DNA from: Stenotrophomonas maltophilia
GTDB lineage: Bacteria > Pseudomonadota > Gammaproteobacteria > Xanthomonadales > Xanthomonadaceae
Length of the DNA: 64,000 bases
Assembly (NCBI GenBank): GCA_002387845.1
Contig: DGLB01000034.1
Coordinates: 124,001 to 188,000 of the forward strand
Reading direction: 5' to 3'
A program made the translations under genes and the position numbers. The number at the start of each line of letters is the position of its first letter. Within the stretch, counting starts at the first letter, position 1. Below are positions 36,784 through 45,820 of this stretch, one piece after another. The notes below the pieces were generated by a model that did no database searches, was not told the DNA's origin, and was given only the letters and a program-made list of their open reading frames with translations.

Positions 36784-39096
36784 ATGACTTCAGATCGAAG
36801 CGATGGCCCCAGTGCCACCCTGGGCTTTGACTACGCGCGATTCCAGCTGGCCAAGGCGCTTACCAATAGCGGACGCAATCTGGACGTGGATGCCCGCGAC
36901 CGCGCCGAGGCACGATCAGAGCGCTGGCGGCAGATCCTCGACCACTACCTGGACGGGACCGCACAGTACGGCTCGCGCACGCCGTTCCAGGAGATCCCTG
37001 CCTGGGCAACGCTGGAGGTGGCGACCGGCGGCTTCGCCACCGGCGGACTGCTTGCCGGGGGAGGGCTGACCGCCTACGAGGGCGAGCTTTCCCAAAGGGT
37101 AGAGGGTGTCCGGCCCAGCCAAACCCGATTGGACCTCAATCTCTGGCACCTGACAGACGAAGGTCTGGCCCACCTGCAGGAACTGCTCGCACAAGGCCAC
37201 TACCGCATTGATGTGCCTGAAGAGGCGGCCCTGCCCATGGTGGCTTGGCTGGCCAGCCAAGGGCGAGGCGAGCAAGCCCAGGTGATCGTCGAAGCCATCG
37301 CGCCGTTCTTTGACCGGCTGAGGTTCTTCCCGGCACCTACCGAGCAGGCTTTACCCCTCACGGCCGAAGTGAACGTCTTCACCGCAGGTGACGTTCGCAA
37401 ACGACTGTCGGGCCTCAAGGAGCAGCGCCGGCTGGCGGAGCAGAAGCGGGCGATCAGCATCCGCCTGCCGTTGTATGACTCGGCGATCTCGCTGTTCCTG
37501 AAGACCTACGCGGACGGATGGCCCTGCCGCCAGTTCCCGGAAGGCTGGCGCGCGGCGGCCAAGGCATTGTTGACGCAGGTCGACAGCGCCGGCGTCAAGT
37601 TCCGCGGCAAGATTGCAGCCAGGAAGGGCAGGGTGAGCGAGCTGCTCCAGCTTCTGGTCATCTGTTCCGAAGATGCAGCCACGCTAAGCGGAAACCAGGT
37701 CGGGCGCATTCGCAGAATCGTCGATGATTTCGTTACCGCGCACGGCGTACCTGGATCCCCGCAGCATGTCGCCTTCCGGGACCGGCAACACCGCGATGTC
37801 TCTTCGGCGCCCCACCACCGGATCGGCCATGCCGTTGCTGACCGCCTGAGTGGGTATTCCGAATCAGAGGGCATTGACGACTTTTCCGCGTTGTCTGCAC
37901 CCGTCACGGAAGTCGAGGCCGCCACGCATTTCATCGAACCGGGAGCGCCGCTGCCGGACGCCATCCGCAAGCGCCTGGAACGCTGCCGTCGTGGCACCAT
38001 CGCGGAGCTGATTGAGGTTGGCATCGTCACCTCGGGCGACACGATCGCACGTCTGCTGCCCGCATTGACTGCCGAGATCCGAAGCAGCGAACTGGCTGAC
38101 CCCACGCTGCGCCATCTGTACGCCTCAACGTACCGCGCCTTCCGCAAACGGCGCTCCTTGCTGCTTCTGAATCTGCAAAGCCAGGTGCGCCTGCAGGAAC
38201 TGCCTTGGATCGCCGCCGTGGACGGCGACCGCGCCCCTGATGCCGCCAGTACCGAAAGTGCGCGCCTGGCGCTGACCGAGTCCGCGCTGGTCGCCATCGG
38301 GGCATTCCCCCACGCCATCACCCCCAACAAGCTGGTGAGTGAGTTCCGCACCCTTGCCGAGGGAGCCAAGCTGCAGCTGCCCTTCGTGGATGAGATCGCC
38401 GCCGACATCTTCATGGGGGAGTTCACCAACACGTTCATCCAGGCTGCGCGCCAGACGGCCCACGTCGTGGCCGGTACCCTCTACGCCAACTACTACGACA
38501 TCGACACCGCTGCACTGGCGGCGCTGCCGGACAAGCCAAAGAAGTCGGCAACACGGCGCTTCTGGGGCCGGTCCGTCGAGGATTCGGACGCGCTGTCGAC
38601 GCTGGCAACCCGCCGCGCAGACCTGCAGACGGCAGCGAGGTCGCCCGCCACGAACGGTGCCATCCTGGAGCAGGCGCAGATCCTCACAACCCACAACCTT
38701 GCCGTGCTGTTCGACGGGGCAGCGCTGCGCAGCCGATTGGATCCGTCGCTGGATACGATGGCATTGCGTTGCTATGAGTGGATATGCAAACGCCAGCAGA
38801 TGCCGGTTCCGCACTGGCACTCGCGTCTGATCATGCTCAAGAACACCGCGTATGCGTGGAGGCAGATGATCTTCTACCTGTCGATGCTGGACGACGCACG
38901 ACGGAACGCGGCCATCTCGCGCATACAGGAACACTTCGGGGCGCAACCACACGCCTTCAGGTTGCGCTTCGGCCCCGCCATGAAGGGCCTGTCACAGGCC
39001 GCAGCCGGCCAAAGGCTACCCCAGCACGCACCCGGCGTGGACGGGGCGCGGGTGTTCAAGGGGTGGACCACGGCCAAGCACTGGCTGATGCCCTGA
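36784..39096 (+). CDS. Large protein of unknown function, 770 residues
   Basis: I do not recognise a characterised family. The N-terminal part (about 1-160) contains FDYARFQLAKALTNSG, a SRTPFQEIPAWATLEVATGG stretch, FATGGLLAGG and LTDEGLAHLQELLAQGHYR, then IDVPEEAALPMVAWLASQG and APFFDRLRFFP. The rest is mostly helical with many R and A, no membrane segment, no signal peptide and no obvious catalytic motif. I have an impression of similar proteins in actinobacteria, which is not verified. It starts 25 bases after the tRNA with no clear ribosome site. Confidence 0.75.
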   Translation: MTSDRSDGPSATLGFDYARFQLAKALTNSGRNLDVDARDRAEARSERWRQILDHYLDGTAQYGSRTPFQEIPAWATLEVATGGFATGGLLAGGGLTAYEGELSQRVEGVRPSQTRLDLNLWHLTDEGLAHLQELLAQGHYRIDVPEEAALPMVAWLASQGRGEQAQVIVEAIAPFFDRLRFFPAPTEQALPLTAEVNVFTAGDVRKRLSGLKEQRRLAEQKRAISIRLPLYDSAISLFLKTYADGWPCRQFPEGWRAAAKALLTQVDSAGVKFRGKIAARKGRVSELLQLLVICSEDAATLSGNQVGRIRRIVDDFVTAHGVPGSPQHVAFRDRQHRDVSSAPHHRIGHAVADRLSGYSESEGIDDFSALSAPVTEVEAATHFIEPGAPLPDAIRKRLERCRRGTIAELIEVGIVTSGDTIARLLPALTAEIRSSELADPTLRHLYASTYRAFRKRRSLLLLNLQSQVRLQELPWIAAVDGDRAPDAASTESARLALTESALVAIGAFPHAITPNKLVSEFRTLAEGAKLQLPFVDEIAADIFMGEFTNTFIQAARQTAHVVAGTLYANYYDIDTAALAALPDKPKKSATRRFWGRSVEDSDALSTLATRRADLQTAARSPATNGAILEQAQILTTHNLAVLFDGAALRSRLDPSLDTMALRCYEWICKRQQMPVPHWHSRLIMLKNTAYAWRQMIFYLSMLDDARRNAAISRIQEHFGAQPHAFRLRFGPAMKGLSQAAAGQRLPQHAPGVDGARVFKGWTTAKHWLMP

Positions 39097-39228
39097 AGGG
39101 ACGGGGCGGGCCCCAGGCGGGCGTCAGCCCAAGTAGAACTACTGAACGGAACGCAGTGCTTCTTCGCAGGTAGCCGCCGTAGTCGCGGGATAGCCTCATG
39201 GTTCTGAAATCGCCGCCGGGTCACGCCG

Positions 39229-40164
39229 ATGCATGAGGCACTCCTCAAAAGCTGGAACGCAGGCACTACGCGCGAGGCCATCATCGCGTTCGTCACGCGC
39301 GTCACCCGTGAAGGTGGTCCGGAGTACGTTGAGCCGGTTGCACGCATCGCTGTGTTCGACAACGACGGCTGCCTGTGGTGCGAGAAGCCGATGCCCATCC
39401 AGGCCGACTTCCTGATGCGGCGCATTGCCGAACAGGCCGAAGCGGACCCTGCGCTTCGGGACAAGCAGCCATGGAAGGCGGTGCGTGAACGGGATCAGGC
39501 CTGGCTGGCGGACGTGATCACGAAACACTACGAGGGCGACGACACCACGCTCAAGGAGATGGCGGCCGGGCTTCTCTCCGCCTATGCGGAGGACGAGGTC
39601 GAGGCGTTCGCCGGCAAGGACGATGCGTTTCTGCGCAGCGCGGAGAACCCGGTGTTGAAACGCCCTTACCTGAAAACCGCCTACGCGCCCATGCGTGAGC
39701 TGCTGCGCTATCTGGAAGCGAACGCGTTCACCAGCTACATCGTGAGTGGTGGCGGCAGGGATTTCATGCGCCCCATCACCTCCGAGCTCTATGGCATTCC
39801 ACCCGAGCGCGTGGTTGGCACTGCGGTCGCGCTGGAGTACCGGGAAGAGGAGGGGATAAGCAAGCTGGTCCACACCTCGAAACTGGAGGTGTTCGATGAC
39901 GGTCCCAAAAAGGTCGTGCGCATCTGGAGCCGGATCGGGGCACGCCCGATCTTTGCCGCCGGCAACTCCAACGGCGATATCCAGATGCTGAAGTTCGCCA
40001 CCCAGGGTAAAGGTGCCTCGCTGGCATTGCTGGTCACCCACGACGATGACGTGCGCGACATTGCCTACGCCGCAGGCGCGCAGAAGGCCGTGGCCTCGGC
40101 CGCCCAGTTCGGCTGGCCGTTGGTAAGCGTGCGCAACGACTGGTCGCAGGTGTTTGTGGACTAA
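39229..40164 (+). CDS. HAD-family phosphatase (phosphoserine phosphatase-like)
   Basis: A 311-residue HAD hydrolase. Motif I is FDNDGCLW (nucleophile D44, acid D46), motif II is in YIVSGGGRDF and motif III/IV in FAAGNSNGDIQML. The cap resembles that of PSP-like and acid-phosphatase-like enzymes. No signal peptide is present. The substrate is unknown. The last codons (SQVFVD) and following bases have a decayed copy near 35.5 kb. It is on the plus strand, 132 bases after the 770-residue gene, and converges on the subtilase gene. Confidence 0.85.
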   Translation: MHEALLKSWNAGTTREAIIAFVTRVTREGGPEYVEPVARIAVFDNDGCLWCEKPMPIQADFLMRRIAEQAEADPALRDKQPWKAVRERDQAWLADVITKHYEGDDTTLKEMAAGLLSAYAEDEVEAFAGKDDAFLRSAENPVLKRPYLKTAYAPMRELLRYLEANAFTSYIVSGGGRDFMRPITSELYGIPPERVVGTAVALEYREEEGISKLVHTSKLEVFDDGPKKVVRIWSRIGARPIFAAGNSNGDIQMLKFATQGKGASLALLVTHDDDVRDIAYAAGAQKAVASAAQFGWPLVSVRNDWSQVFVD

Positions 40165-40214
40165 GGGCGCGCGTGTCTCCATCCGTTCTCAACAGCTTCG
40201 CGGACGCTTCTGGC

Positions 40215-40267
40215 GCTGCGGGTCCCGCGGATGCTGCGGGTCCTGCGGATGCTGCGGGCCCTGCAAT
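40215..40267 (+). repeat. 18-bp tandem repeat, about three copies
   Basis: GCTGCGGGTCCCGCGGAT (40215-40232), the same unit with one change (40233-40250) and a partial, more diverged third copy (40251-40267). Read from GTG at 40172 it would encode a 34-residue AAGPAD-repeat peptide ending PAMKL. In another frame it encodes a Cys/Gly-rich run that continues into CYCNEAP...C. Neither is confirmed. The gap 40165-40403 has no other gene I can support. Confidence 0.6.
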
Positions 40268-40403
40268 GAAACTCTGATCAAGAAGGTCATAAGCAATGCT
40301 TTGATCGAAGCAAGGCGCAAGGTTGTTGCCACTGACACGTTTGCGCTTTGCTATTGTAATGAAGCTCCGGCGGTCTCTGTATGTATCGGCCCTTGCTCTG
40401 AGA

Positions 40404-41951
40404 TCATTGCTTCTTACATACATTCACTGCCTTCTCGATGTCAAGCCGAGGCACTCGGTTCTCGATCTTGCTTGATGCATTGGTTACGCAGTCTATCGCG
40501 TCGCGCAGGCTTAGCTCAGGTCGAAGGGCGAGCACAATTGCAAGTCCAGCCGCACAGTACGGCGACGCCATCGATGTGCCCGACATCTCTCCATAGGCTG
40601 TCTTGCTGCTGGCCAATGTACTGAGAACATCGACGCCAGGGCATGAGACATCACCGCCGATGTTCGAGAACTCAGCGCGCCTTTGTAGCTTGTCGTGGGC
40701 CTCAACGACCAAGCCGTTGGTCCATCCGTCCTCTTGCTTGACCACGCGAGATGCGAAGTTGAATGGACTCGCCCAGTGGGCATCCAAGGGCGTGTCAAGA
40801 TCTCTACTGTCGTTACCGGCCGCCATTACGATCGCAACGTTCTTCTGTTTAGCAAACGCAAGTACGCTCGCAAAGATGCGACCCTGATTCCGTATCTCAT
40901 TGCGGGCGCGCTGTGAATCCGGTGTGCGAGGATCGACGCCGAAGTTTGACATCCAGTTGTAGCCCAGACTGAGATTGATCACTCTAATATCCGGGCGCTG
41001 CCTGATGAAGTCGAGAGTGGTACCGATGTACTCGCTGAAAAGTGCCGCAAAGGCGTCAATTCCTCGACCTTCGACAGCATTGTTTCCCGTCAGCATCATC
41101 TTCCCGGACGAGACCGCAACAACGCAATTCTTCAGCGCGCCTTTGACTCCGATTCCGTTGTGCTTGGCGCACAGAATTCCGGATACGTGGTTGCCATGAT
41201 TATCGCGCATCAAGGCTCCTGGAAAGACTTGCTCGAAGTCGACGTCCTCATGAGGAGAAAAGCCAACATCGATCACGCCGATCTTGATGGCTCCGGCCAT
41301 CTGGCCCCAGATCTTGTCGAACTTCGCGTCGGCTGTGCCCCAATCTGCGCGTTCTGATGCTGCACCGATCACCGGGGCTGCGCGGACGGGTTCGATCGCC
41401 GATCGCAGCACGAAAGGAGTGACGACTGGATTTGAGGAGACCGAGGTGAAGCGATTGTCGTTGGAGAGTGTTTCAATTAACTCATTGAGCTTAGTGGACT
41501 TTGCCTCCGGGATCGAACTTGCCGAGCTGACGAGCTCGCCGGGACCAAGGCGGCGGGAGGCGTCCACCACGAGGGCTCCGATTTCAGGAAATGTCTCGAG
41601 TGGCTCCAACTGATACTCAGCCAAAGCTTCCTGGATTTGGTCTCCCGTAAGCGTTGGATCCAGGAGCAGAAGGATCTCGTTAGCGCTTTGCAATGGTTGC
41701 ATGAGCTCTCTTCCGCCCGTCACCGCGGTGGAGAAGATCGAGTTGCTAGGCACTGAGGAAACAATGACGCTGGTCGCTATCACCGGACCGGTGCCCCGTG
41801 TGGCACCCGTGCGCGGCGATCTAAGATACTCCTCCTGCTCTTTGGTCGGCAAAGGAATTGATGAAACCTCGATGCTCTGGGCAATGCTCGTGGCGGGAAT
41901 GCTCAAAGATGCGAGCAGCAACACAGTTCTTGCGAAGACTCTGGTTTCCAT
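40404..41951 (-). CDS. Exported subtilisin-like serine protease (S8)
   Basis: A 515-residue S8 protease with a signal peptide (residues 1-25, ending ATSIAQ), a propeptide-like region (about 26-205) and the catalytic domain: Asp D228 in VIDVG, His H252 in NHGNHVSG, oxyanion Asn N380 in AAGN, and Ser S460 in SGTSMASP. All catalytic residues are intact. It is expected in the periplasm or outside the cell. Its start is 10 bases after the stop of the CHAT-TPR gene without its own clear ribosome site, so it is probably coupled to it. GC content is lower than in the flanking genes. Confidence 0.9.
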   Translation of the reverse strand: METRVFARTVLLLASLSIPATSIAQSIEVSSIPLPTKEQEEYLRSPRTGATRGTGPVIATSVIVSSVPSNSIFSTAVTGGRELMQPLQSANEILLLLDPTLTGDQIQEALAEYQLEPLETFPEIGALVVDASRRLGPGELVSSASSIPEAKSTKLNELIETLSNDNRFTSVSSNPVVTPFVLRSAIEPVRAAPVIGAASERADWGTADAKFDKIWGQMAGAIKIGVIDVGFSPHEDVDFEQVFPGALMRDNHGNHVSGILCAKHNGIGVKGALKNCVVAVSSGKMMLTGNNAVEGRGIDAFAALFSEYIGTTLDFIRQRPDIRVINLSLGYNWMSNFGVDPRTPDSQRARNEIRNQGRIFASVLAFAKQKNVAIVMAAGNDSRDLDTPLDAHWASPFNFASRVVKQEDGWTNGLVVEAHDKLQRRAEFSNIGGDVSCPGVDVLSTLASSKTAYGEMSGTSMASPYCAAGLAIVLALRPELSLRDAIDCVTNASSKIENRVPRLDIEKAVNVCKKQ

Positions 41952-41961
41952 GGGGGCGGTC

Positions 41962-44853
41962 TCACATAGCGGCTATTGAGGTGTGGAGTGGCGCGGTGAT
42001 GGTCGGGGCAAGATTTTGCGGTGGACCGACGATCATGAACGCCGCCCAGATCGCGGGATGAGCGAACGAGATCGCTGCGCTATCTGCCGAAGTGTCAGCG
42101 GCAATTTCCGCCATCGCAGTCCGCAGGGCTTCTGGCGCGCTCGCTGATGGCGCTGCGTAGATGAGATCCACTGTTCGTACGGTCAGGCGGGCAGCGACGG
42201 CGTCGCGTACACGCCAGTGCGAGACCAGCAGGCTTCGCGCACCCGCCGCCAGGAACGCTCGGGCTAGACCCGTGAGACCCTCGCCACTTATGCTGTCCGC
42301 CTCAGCGGTCCGGCAGGCAGATAGCAAAACAAGATCTGCCTTGAGATGGAGTTGCGCGACTTCGGACGATGTCAGCAAGCCGTCATCGGTACTGGTGGGC
42401 GCGGCTGGAGGCGAGAGTGCAAGGGCGGGTTCGACTAGCGGGTGACGCAGTTCCCCACTGACGAGACCATGGGTCGCAAATGCAATGACCGTCGCTTCTG
42501 CAAGCTGATTTCGACGCTGCGGAAGGCTCAGTTCCGTCTCCGACGCTTGTTCCTCGAGGACGTAGTCTTGCCGGTTCGCGCCTAGCAACTCGGCAAGCTG
42601 TGCGATCTCGACGCCCGAATCGGGCAGCGCAGGTAAATCCTGCACGCGATCCACGCGGCTTCCACGCTCGTCGAAATAGGCGGAGATTGCATGGGGCTTC
42701 TCGTCAGGGCGGCCCTTAAACGACGGATTGCCGATCCCGAAAAAGCGAACTTGCTTGTGAGGAGCGCCTGCGTGGGCATGCGTTGCCAAGCTGGCGACTG
42801 AGGGCAGGATGGAGAGCGTCCGCCTAAGCCCGAGCCATGTCGTCGCTCGAAGGGACTCGGGGACTGACATCTCGAGGCTGGAGTCATCCGATGGTGAAAC
42901 AACCAGGGCTGCGAACGGCACTGCCACCAGGGACCCCTGCGGGACCAGAATCCAGTTCTTCTTGGTCGACAACAGTGCGGTGATCGACGGGTCGCCGAAG
43001 AGGGCGACATACAGCGCATGGCTACACTCGATATCAAAGTTCGCGGAACTTCCATTTGCCGGGTCGGTCAGACGATAAGCCGATGCCAGATCTAGTTGGT
43101 TCCTGAGTTTGGCGATGAGCTCGTCCAGCTGCTCGCTGCTCAGGCTGATTTCAGCCCAGGCACCGCCGTCGCGTCGGGTCACCACCCAAATCACGCCTCT
43201 CATGCCTTTGGTCCCCGGGGTCATCAACACCAGGGCATCATCGCTGCCCAGGGCTCCTTGCGCCGAACTCAATCCATCGATTCCGATAGGCTGAGGCTTT
43301 AAGAACTGGAGCAGCTGGGGAAATCTACTGTTCATATCCCTTTCGATCGCCTGTACCCGGTGATCGGCCGCGAGCCGGGCGTCCCTGACGGCATCAATGG
43401 TGCGGCCGTCCGCGATGGCGCTTGCCAACTCGGAGTCCAGGGCCGCGCGCGTGTCCTCAGCAACTTGGTACTGAAGGGCCAGATCGCTGAATCCACGGTC
43501 CGCAGCGATACCTCGGGCAATTGCGCGGGAGAAGGCGTCAGCGGTACCTGACGCGGGGATATGCTGAGCCGCAATGAAGCCTTCGTTGGCCAGTCTCGGC
43601 GTAGCGTGCGCGAGCCAACTTTTGGGGATATCCGTCGACAGCTCCCAGGTCGATCTGACCACTATGAGAGCCGACGGCGCGGTCGCTGACCGAAGACTGA
43701 CGCGTGCGGCGTCGCTGATGGCTGCAGCCTCGCGCTGCGTGATCGGCACGCGCGACTCTAGTGCCGTGCGGGCAGCTCGCAGAGAGGCTCCGTACTCCTT
43801 GCTGGCGTAGTGAGCATGCGCGAGCTGCTGGTAGGCCAATGCTGTTTCGGGATGGGCACGGCCGAGAGCAGCCTCTCGCAGCTTCACCAAGCGTTCCGCG
43901 TACACGAAGGCCACTTCTGAACGGCCCGCTTTCAGCGCATTGTTCGCAAGATTTGCCAAGCTGAAGGCAAGGTTTAGATTCTTTCCGCCGAGGATTCTCT
44001 CTCGAATGGATAGTCCCTCCTTGATCAGTAATTCCCCTTCAGTTAGATTCCACTGCTCTGTGAGATTGGCCCCCAGGTTATTCAGCGATGCAGCAAGATC
44101 GAGCTCAGAGGCCAAACCGGCTTCTCGTCGCAGATCGACAGCACGCCGATGGTAATCTTCCGCATGGACGTAATCCATCTGCGCCTCCATGGCGAATGCA
44201 AGGTTTGTCATCGTTGCGCCCATCTGCTGACTTGATGCGTCACCGCTTGCCTCCGCGTGAGATAGCGCCTGCTCGAACACGGCCTGACTAGCTGCCATGT
44301 ACCCCTGTGCATAAAGCGTCGTACCCAGGTTATGGAGGATTGCCTGCCGCAGAAATCGGCCTTCTCGTGGATAATTAGCGCTCGCCGCAGCAAGATCTTC
44401 GAACAGGCGCCGGGAACGAGCGCTCTCGCCGCGTTTCCGAAGGAGTACGCCGAATGCGTTGAGGACAATCAAGGTCTGCGGATGTGCGTCACCATATACG
44501 TTGGCGCGCGTGGACAAATGCCTGCACAGGATAGATGCGACCTCATTGAAGCGACCCTCTGACATACGATCCCGCGCCCAGCGGAGCTCGACAGTGGAGT
44601 ACTCCGCATACTGGTCGTTGATCGTTACAGTCGGGGATATGGAATCTGAAGATGGACAAAGATCCTGCTTCCACAATTGAAAGACACGGACATCCACTTC
44701 GCGCCAAGCTTGGTCAGGTTGAGCATTGGCGACACCGACGCAGGAGAGAGACATCAGGAACATGTAGAGCACCCAGCATTTGACGGCAGCACCATTTCGA
44801 GCTCTGCCTCTGGCTGGAACGAATCCATTGCTCGTTGTCGGGCTGCCGCTCAT
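41962..44853 (-). CDS. Exported TPR-CHAT protease
   Basis: A 963-residue protein. An N-terminal signal segment (about 24-44, KCWVLYMFLMSLSCVGVANA) is followed by tetratricopeptide repeats (about 75-400, A/L-rich helices such as AILHNLGTTLYAQGYMAASQAVFEQAL) and a C-terminal CHAT domain (about 580-945). The caspase-like dyad is intact: His795 in FATHG and Cys847 in LLSACRTAEA. CHAT proteases of this type are cysteine peptidases with TPR sensors. Here the whole protein appears exported. GGAGAGA precedes the ATG at 44853. The S8 protease follows at once. Confidence 0.9.
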   Translation of the reverse strand: MSGSPTTSNGFVPARGRARNGAAVKCWVLYMFLMSLSCVGVANAQPDQAWREVDVRVFQLWKQDLCPSSDSISPTVTINDQYAEYSTVELRWARDRMSEGRFNEVASILCRHLSTRANVYGDAHPQTLIVLNAFGVLLRKRGESARSRRLFEDLAAASANYPREGRFLRQAILHNLGTTLYAQGYMAASQAVFEQALSHAEASGDASSQQMGATMTNLAFAMEAQMDYVHAEDYHRRAVDLRREAGLASELDLAASLNNLGANLTEQWNLTEGELLIKEGLSIRERILGGKNLNLAFSLANLANNALKAGRSEVAFVYAERLVKLREAALGRAHPETALAYQQLAHAHYASKEYGASLRAARTALESRVPITQREAAAISDAARVSLRSATAPSALIVVRSTWELSTDIPKSWLAHATPRLANEGFIAAQHIPASGTADAFSRAIARGIAADRGFSDLALQYQVAEDTRAALDSELASAIADGRTIDAVRDARLAADHRVQAIERDMNSRFPQLLQFLKPQPIGIDGLSSAQGALGSDDALVLMTPGTKGMRGVIWVVTRRDGGAWAEISLSSEQLDELIAKLRNQLDLASAYRLTDPANGSSANFDIECSHALYVALFGDPSITALLSTKKNWILVPQGSLVAVPFAALVVSPSDDSSLEMSVPESLRATTWLGLRRTLSILPSVASLATHAHAGAPHKQVRFFGIGNPSFKGRPDEKPHAISAYFDERGSRVDRVQDLPALPDSGVEIAQLAELLGANRQDYVLEEQASETELSLPQRRNQLAEATVIAFATHGLVSGELRHPLVEPALALSPPAAPTSTDDGLLTSSEVAQLHLKADLVLLSACRTAEADSISGEGLTGLARAFLAAGARSLLVSHWRVRDAVAARLTVRTVDLIYAAPSASAPEALRTAMAEIAADTSADSAAISFAHPAIWAAFMIVGPPQNLAPTITAPLHTSIAAM

Positions 44854-44866
44854 CTTCTCTCCGCAT

Positions 44867-44879
44867 GATGAGAATCATT
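44867..44879. promoter_or_regulatory. Possible Fur-like site before the CHAT-TPR gene
   Basis: GATGAGAATCATT, read on the plus strand, matches 11 of 13 positions of the Fur core AATGATAATCATT. It lies 14 bases upstream of the start of the CHAT-TPR gene. The gap 44854-45002 holds no other gene. Weak evidence: position and similarity only. Confidence 0.3.
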
Positions 44880-45002
44880 GAGAAACCCAGTAATGAAGGA
44901 GGCTGGAATGGCGAGCTACGCCGCCGCGATGGGGCGCTTTTGTCTACCCTAGAAATCCGGGTCCATCCGCCAGGGTATGCGCGTCTGTCCTTCAAACTCC
45001 GC

Positions 45003-45578
45003 CTATGGGAATGAGATTACGTACTCTGCAAGCGGCTTCTTGGCGTCCATGCCGATCGCTGGAGGCTGACATTCACCGTTCTCCCAAATGTCGCCAGAGA
45101 TGCTCGAGCTGACGGCAGCATGCATGGACCAAAGCGTTGGCTTGTCTACCTCGACCTTACCGGAAACCATCATGGTCTTCATGACTTCTCCCATGACATC
45201 AGCGGCAATACGGTGCGTGTACTGTTCGTGGCCTGGCAACCGGCAATGCTTCATCTCAAATAGCCAATCGTGCACGATGAAGGCTGGGGCGTATCCCCAA
45301 GGTGAGTAGCTCCGGAGAATCCACAAAGGCCTCGGAATGGACCCGCCGTCAGTTAACATGCGTCCGGGAACAATCCGATCGCCATTGCTGCGTTCGAAGA
45401 TCAGTGGATCCTGATTATCAGGAAGAAAGAGAAACGTGTCCGGCTCGATCCACCTCACCAAGAGCTTCCCCTTCAGCTTTCCTTGTGGAAGTTGGTCATA
45501 TGTAGCACCTACAGTTGTGCAGCCAGCGGTTACTGCACTTAGAAACGCGCAAACAAGGAATCTGCACGGTAGGTTCAT
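45003..45578 (-). CDS. DUF1353-family lipoprotein
   Basis: A 191-residue protein with a lipoprotein signal (LSAVTAGC, lipid-bearing Cys20) and a DUF1353-type core: a beta-rich first part (KLLVRWIEPDTFLFLPDN, PGRMLTDGGSIPRPLW) and FIVHDWLFEMKHC. DUF1353 proteins often occur in phages and near cell-wall enzymes; their function is not established. It lies 149 bases upstream of the CHAT-TPR gene on the same strand and 242 bases downstream of the M15-type gene. Confidence 0.75.
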   Translation of the reverse strand: MNLPCRFLVCAFLSAVTAGCTTVGATYDQLPQGKLKGKLLVRWIEPDTFLFLPDNQDPLIFERSNGDRIVPGRMLTDGGSIPRPLWILRSYSPWGYAPAFIVHDWLFEMKHCRLPGHEQYTHRIAADVMGEVMKTMMVSGKVEVDKPTLWSMHAAVSSSISGDIWENGECQPPAIGMDAKKPLAEYVISFP

Positions 45579-45820
45579 CGCTATGACCTCTGAGTACTAG
45601 GTATCAACGGAGCGCAATATGGAAGTCGGCCACGAGTGCGTAGGCTTCCCAAGGCGGCCACGCCCGAAGAATGGATACAACTCCCATTCTTTCAAAGGCC
45701 TGTGCCCGGATACAGATGTCAGTGGTTAAGTTCCCGGGGCCGCCCCTGTAGGTCAGTTCGGACTGTTCGCGTTGCCCGCCCCGGGGGTTGCAGTCGGGGC
45801 GGAGGCGTGGTTTCAAGTCG

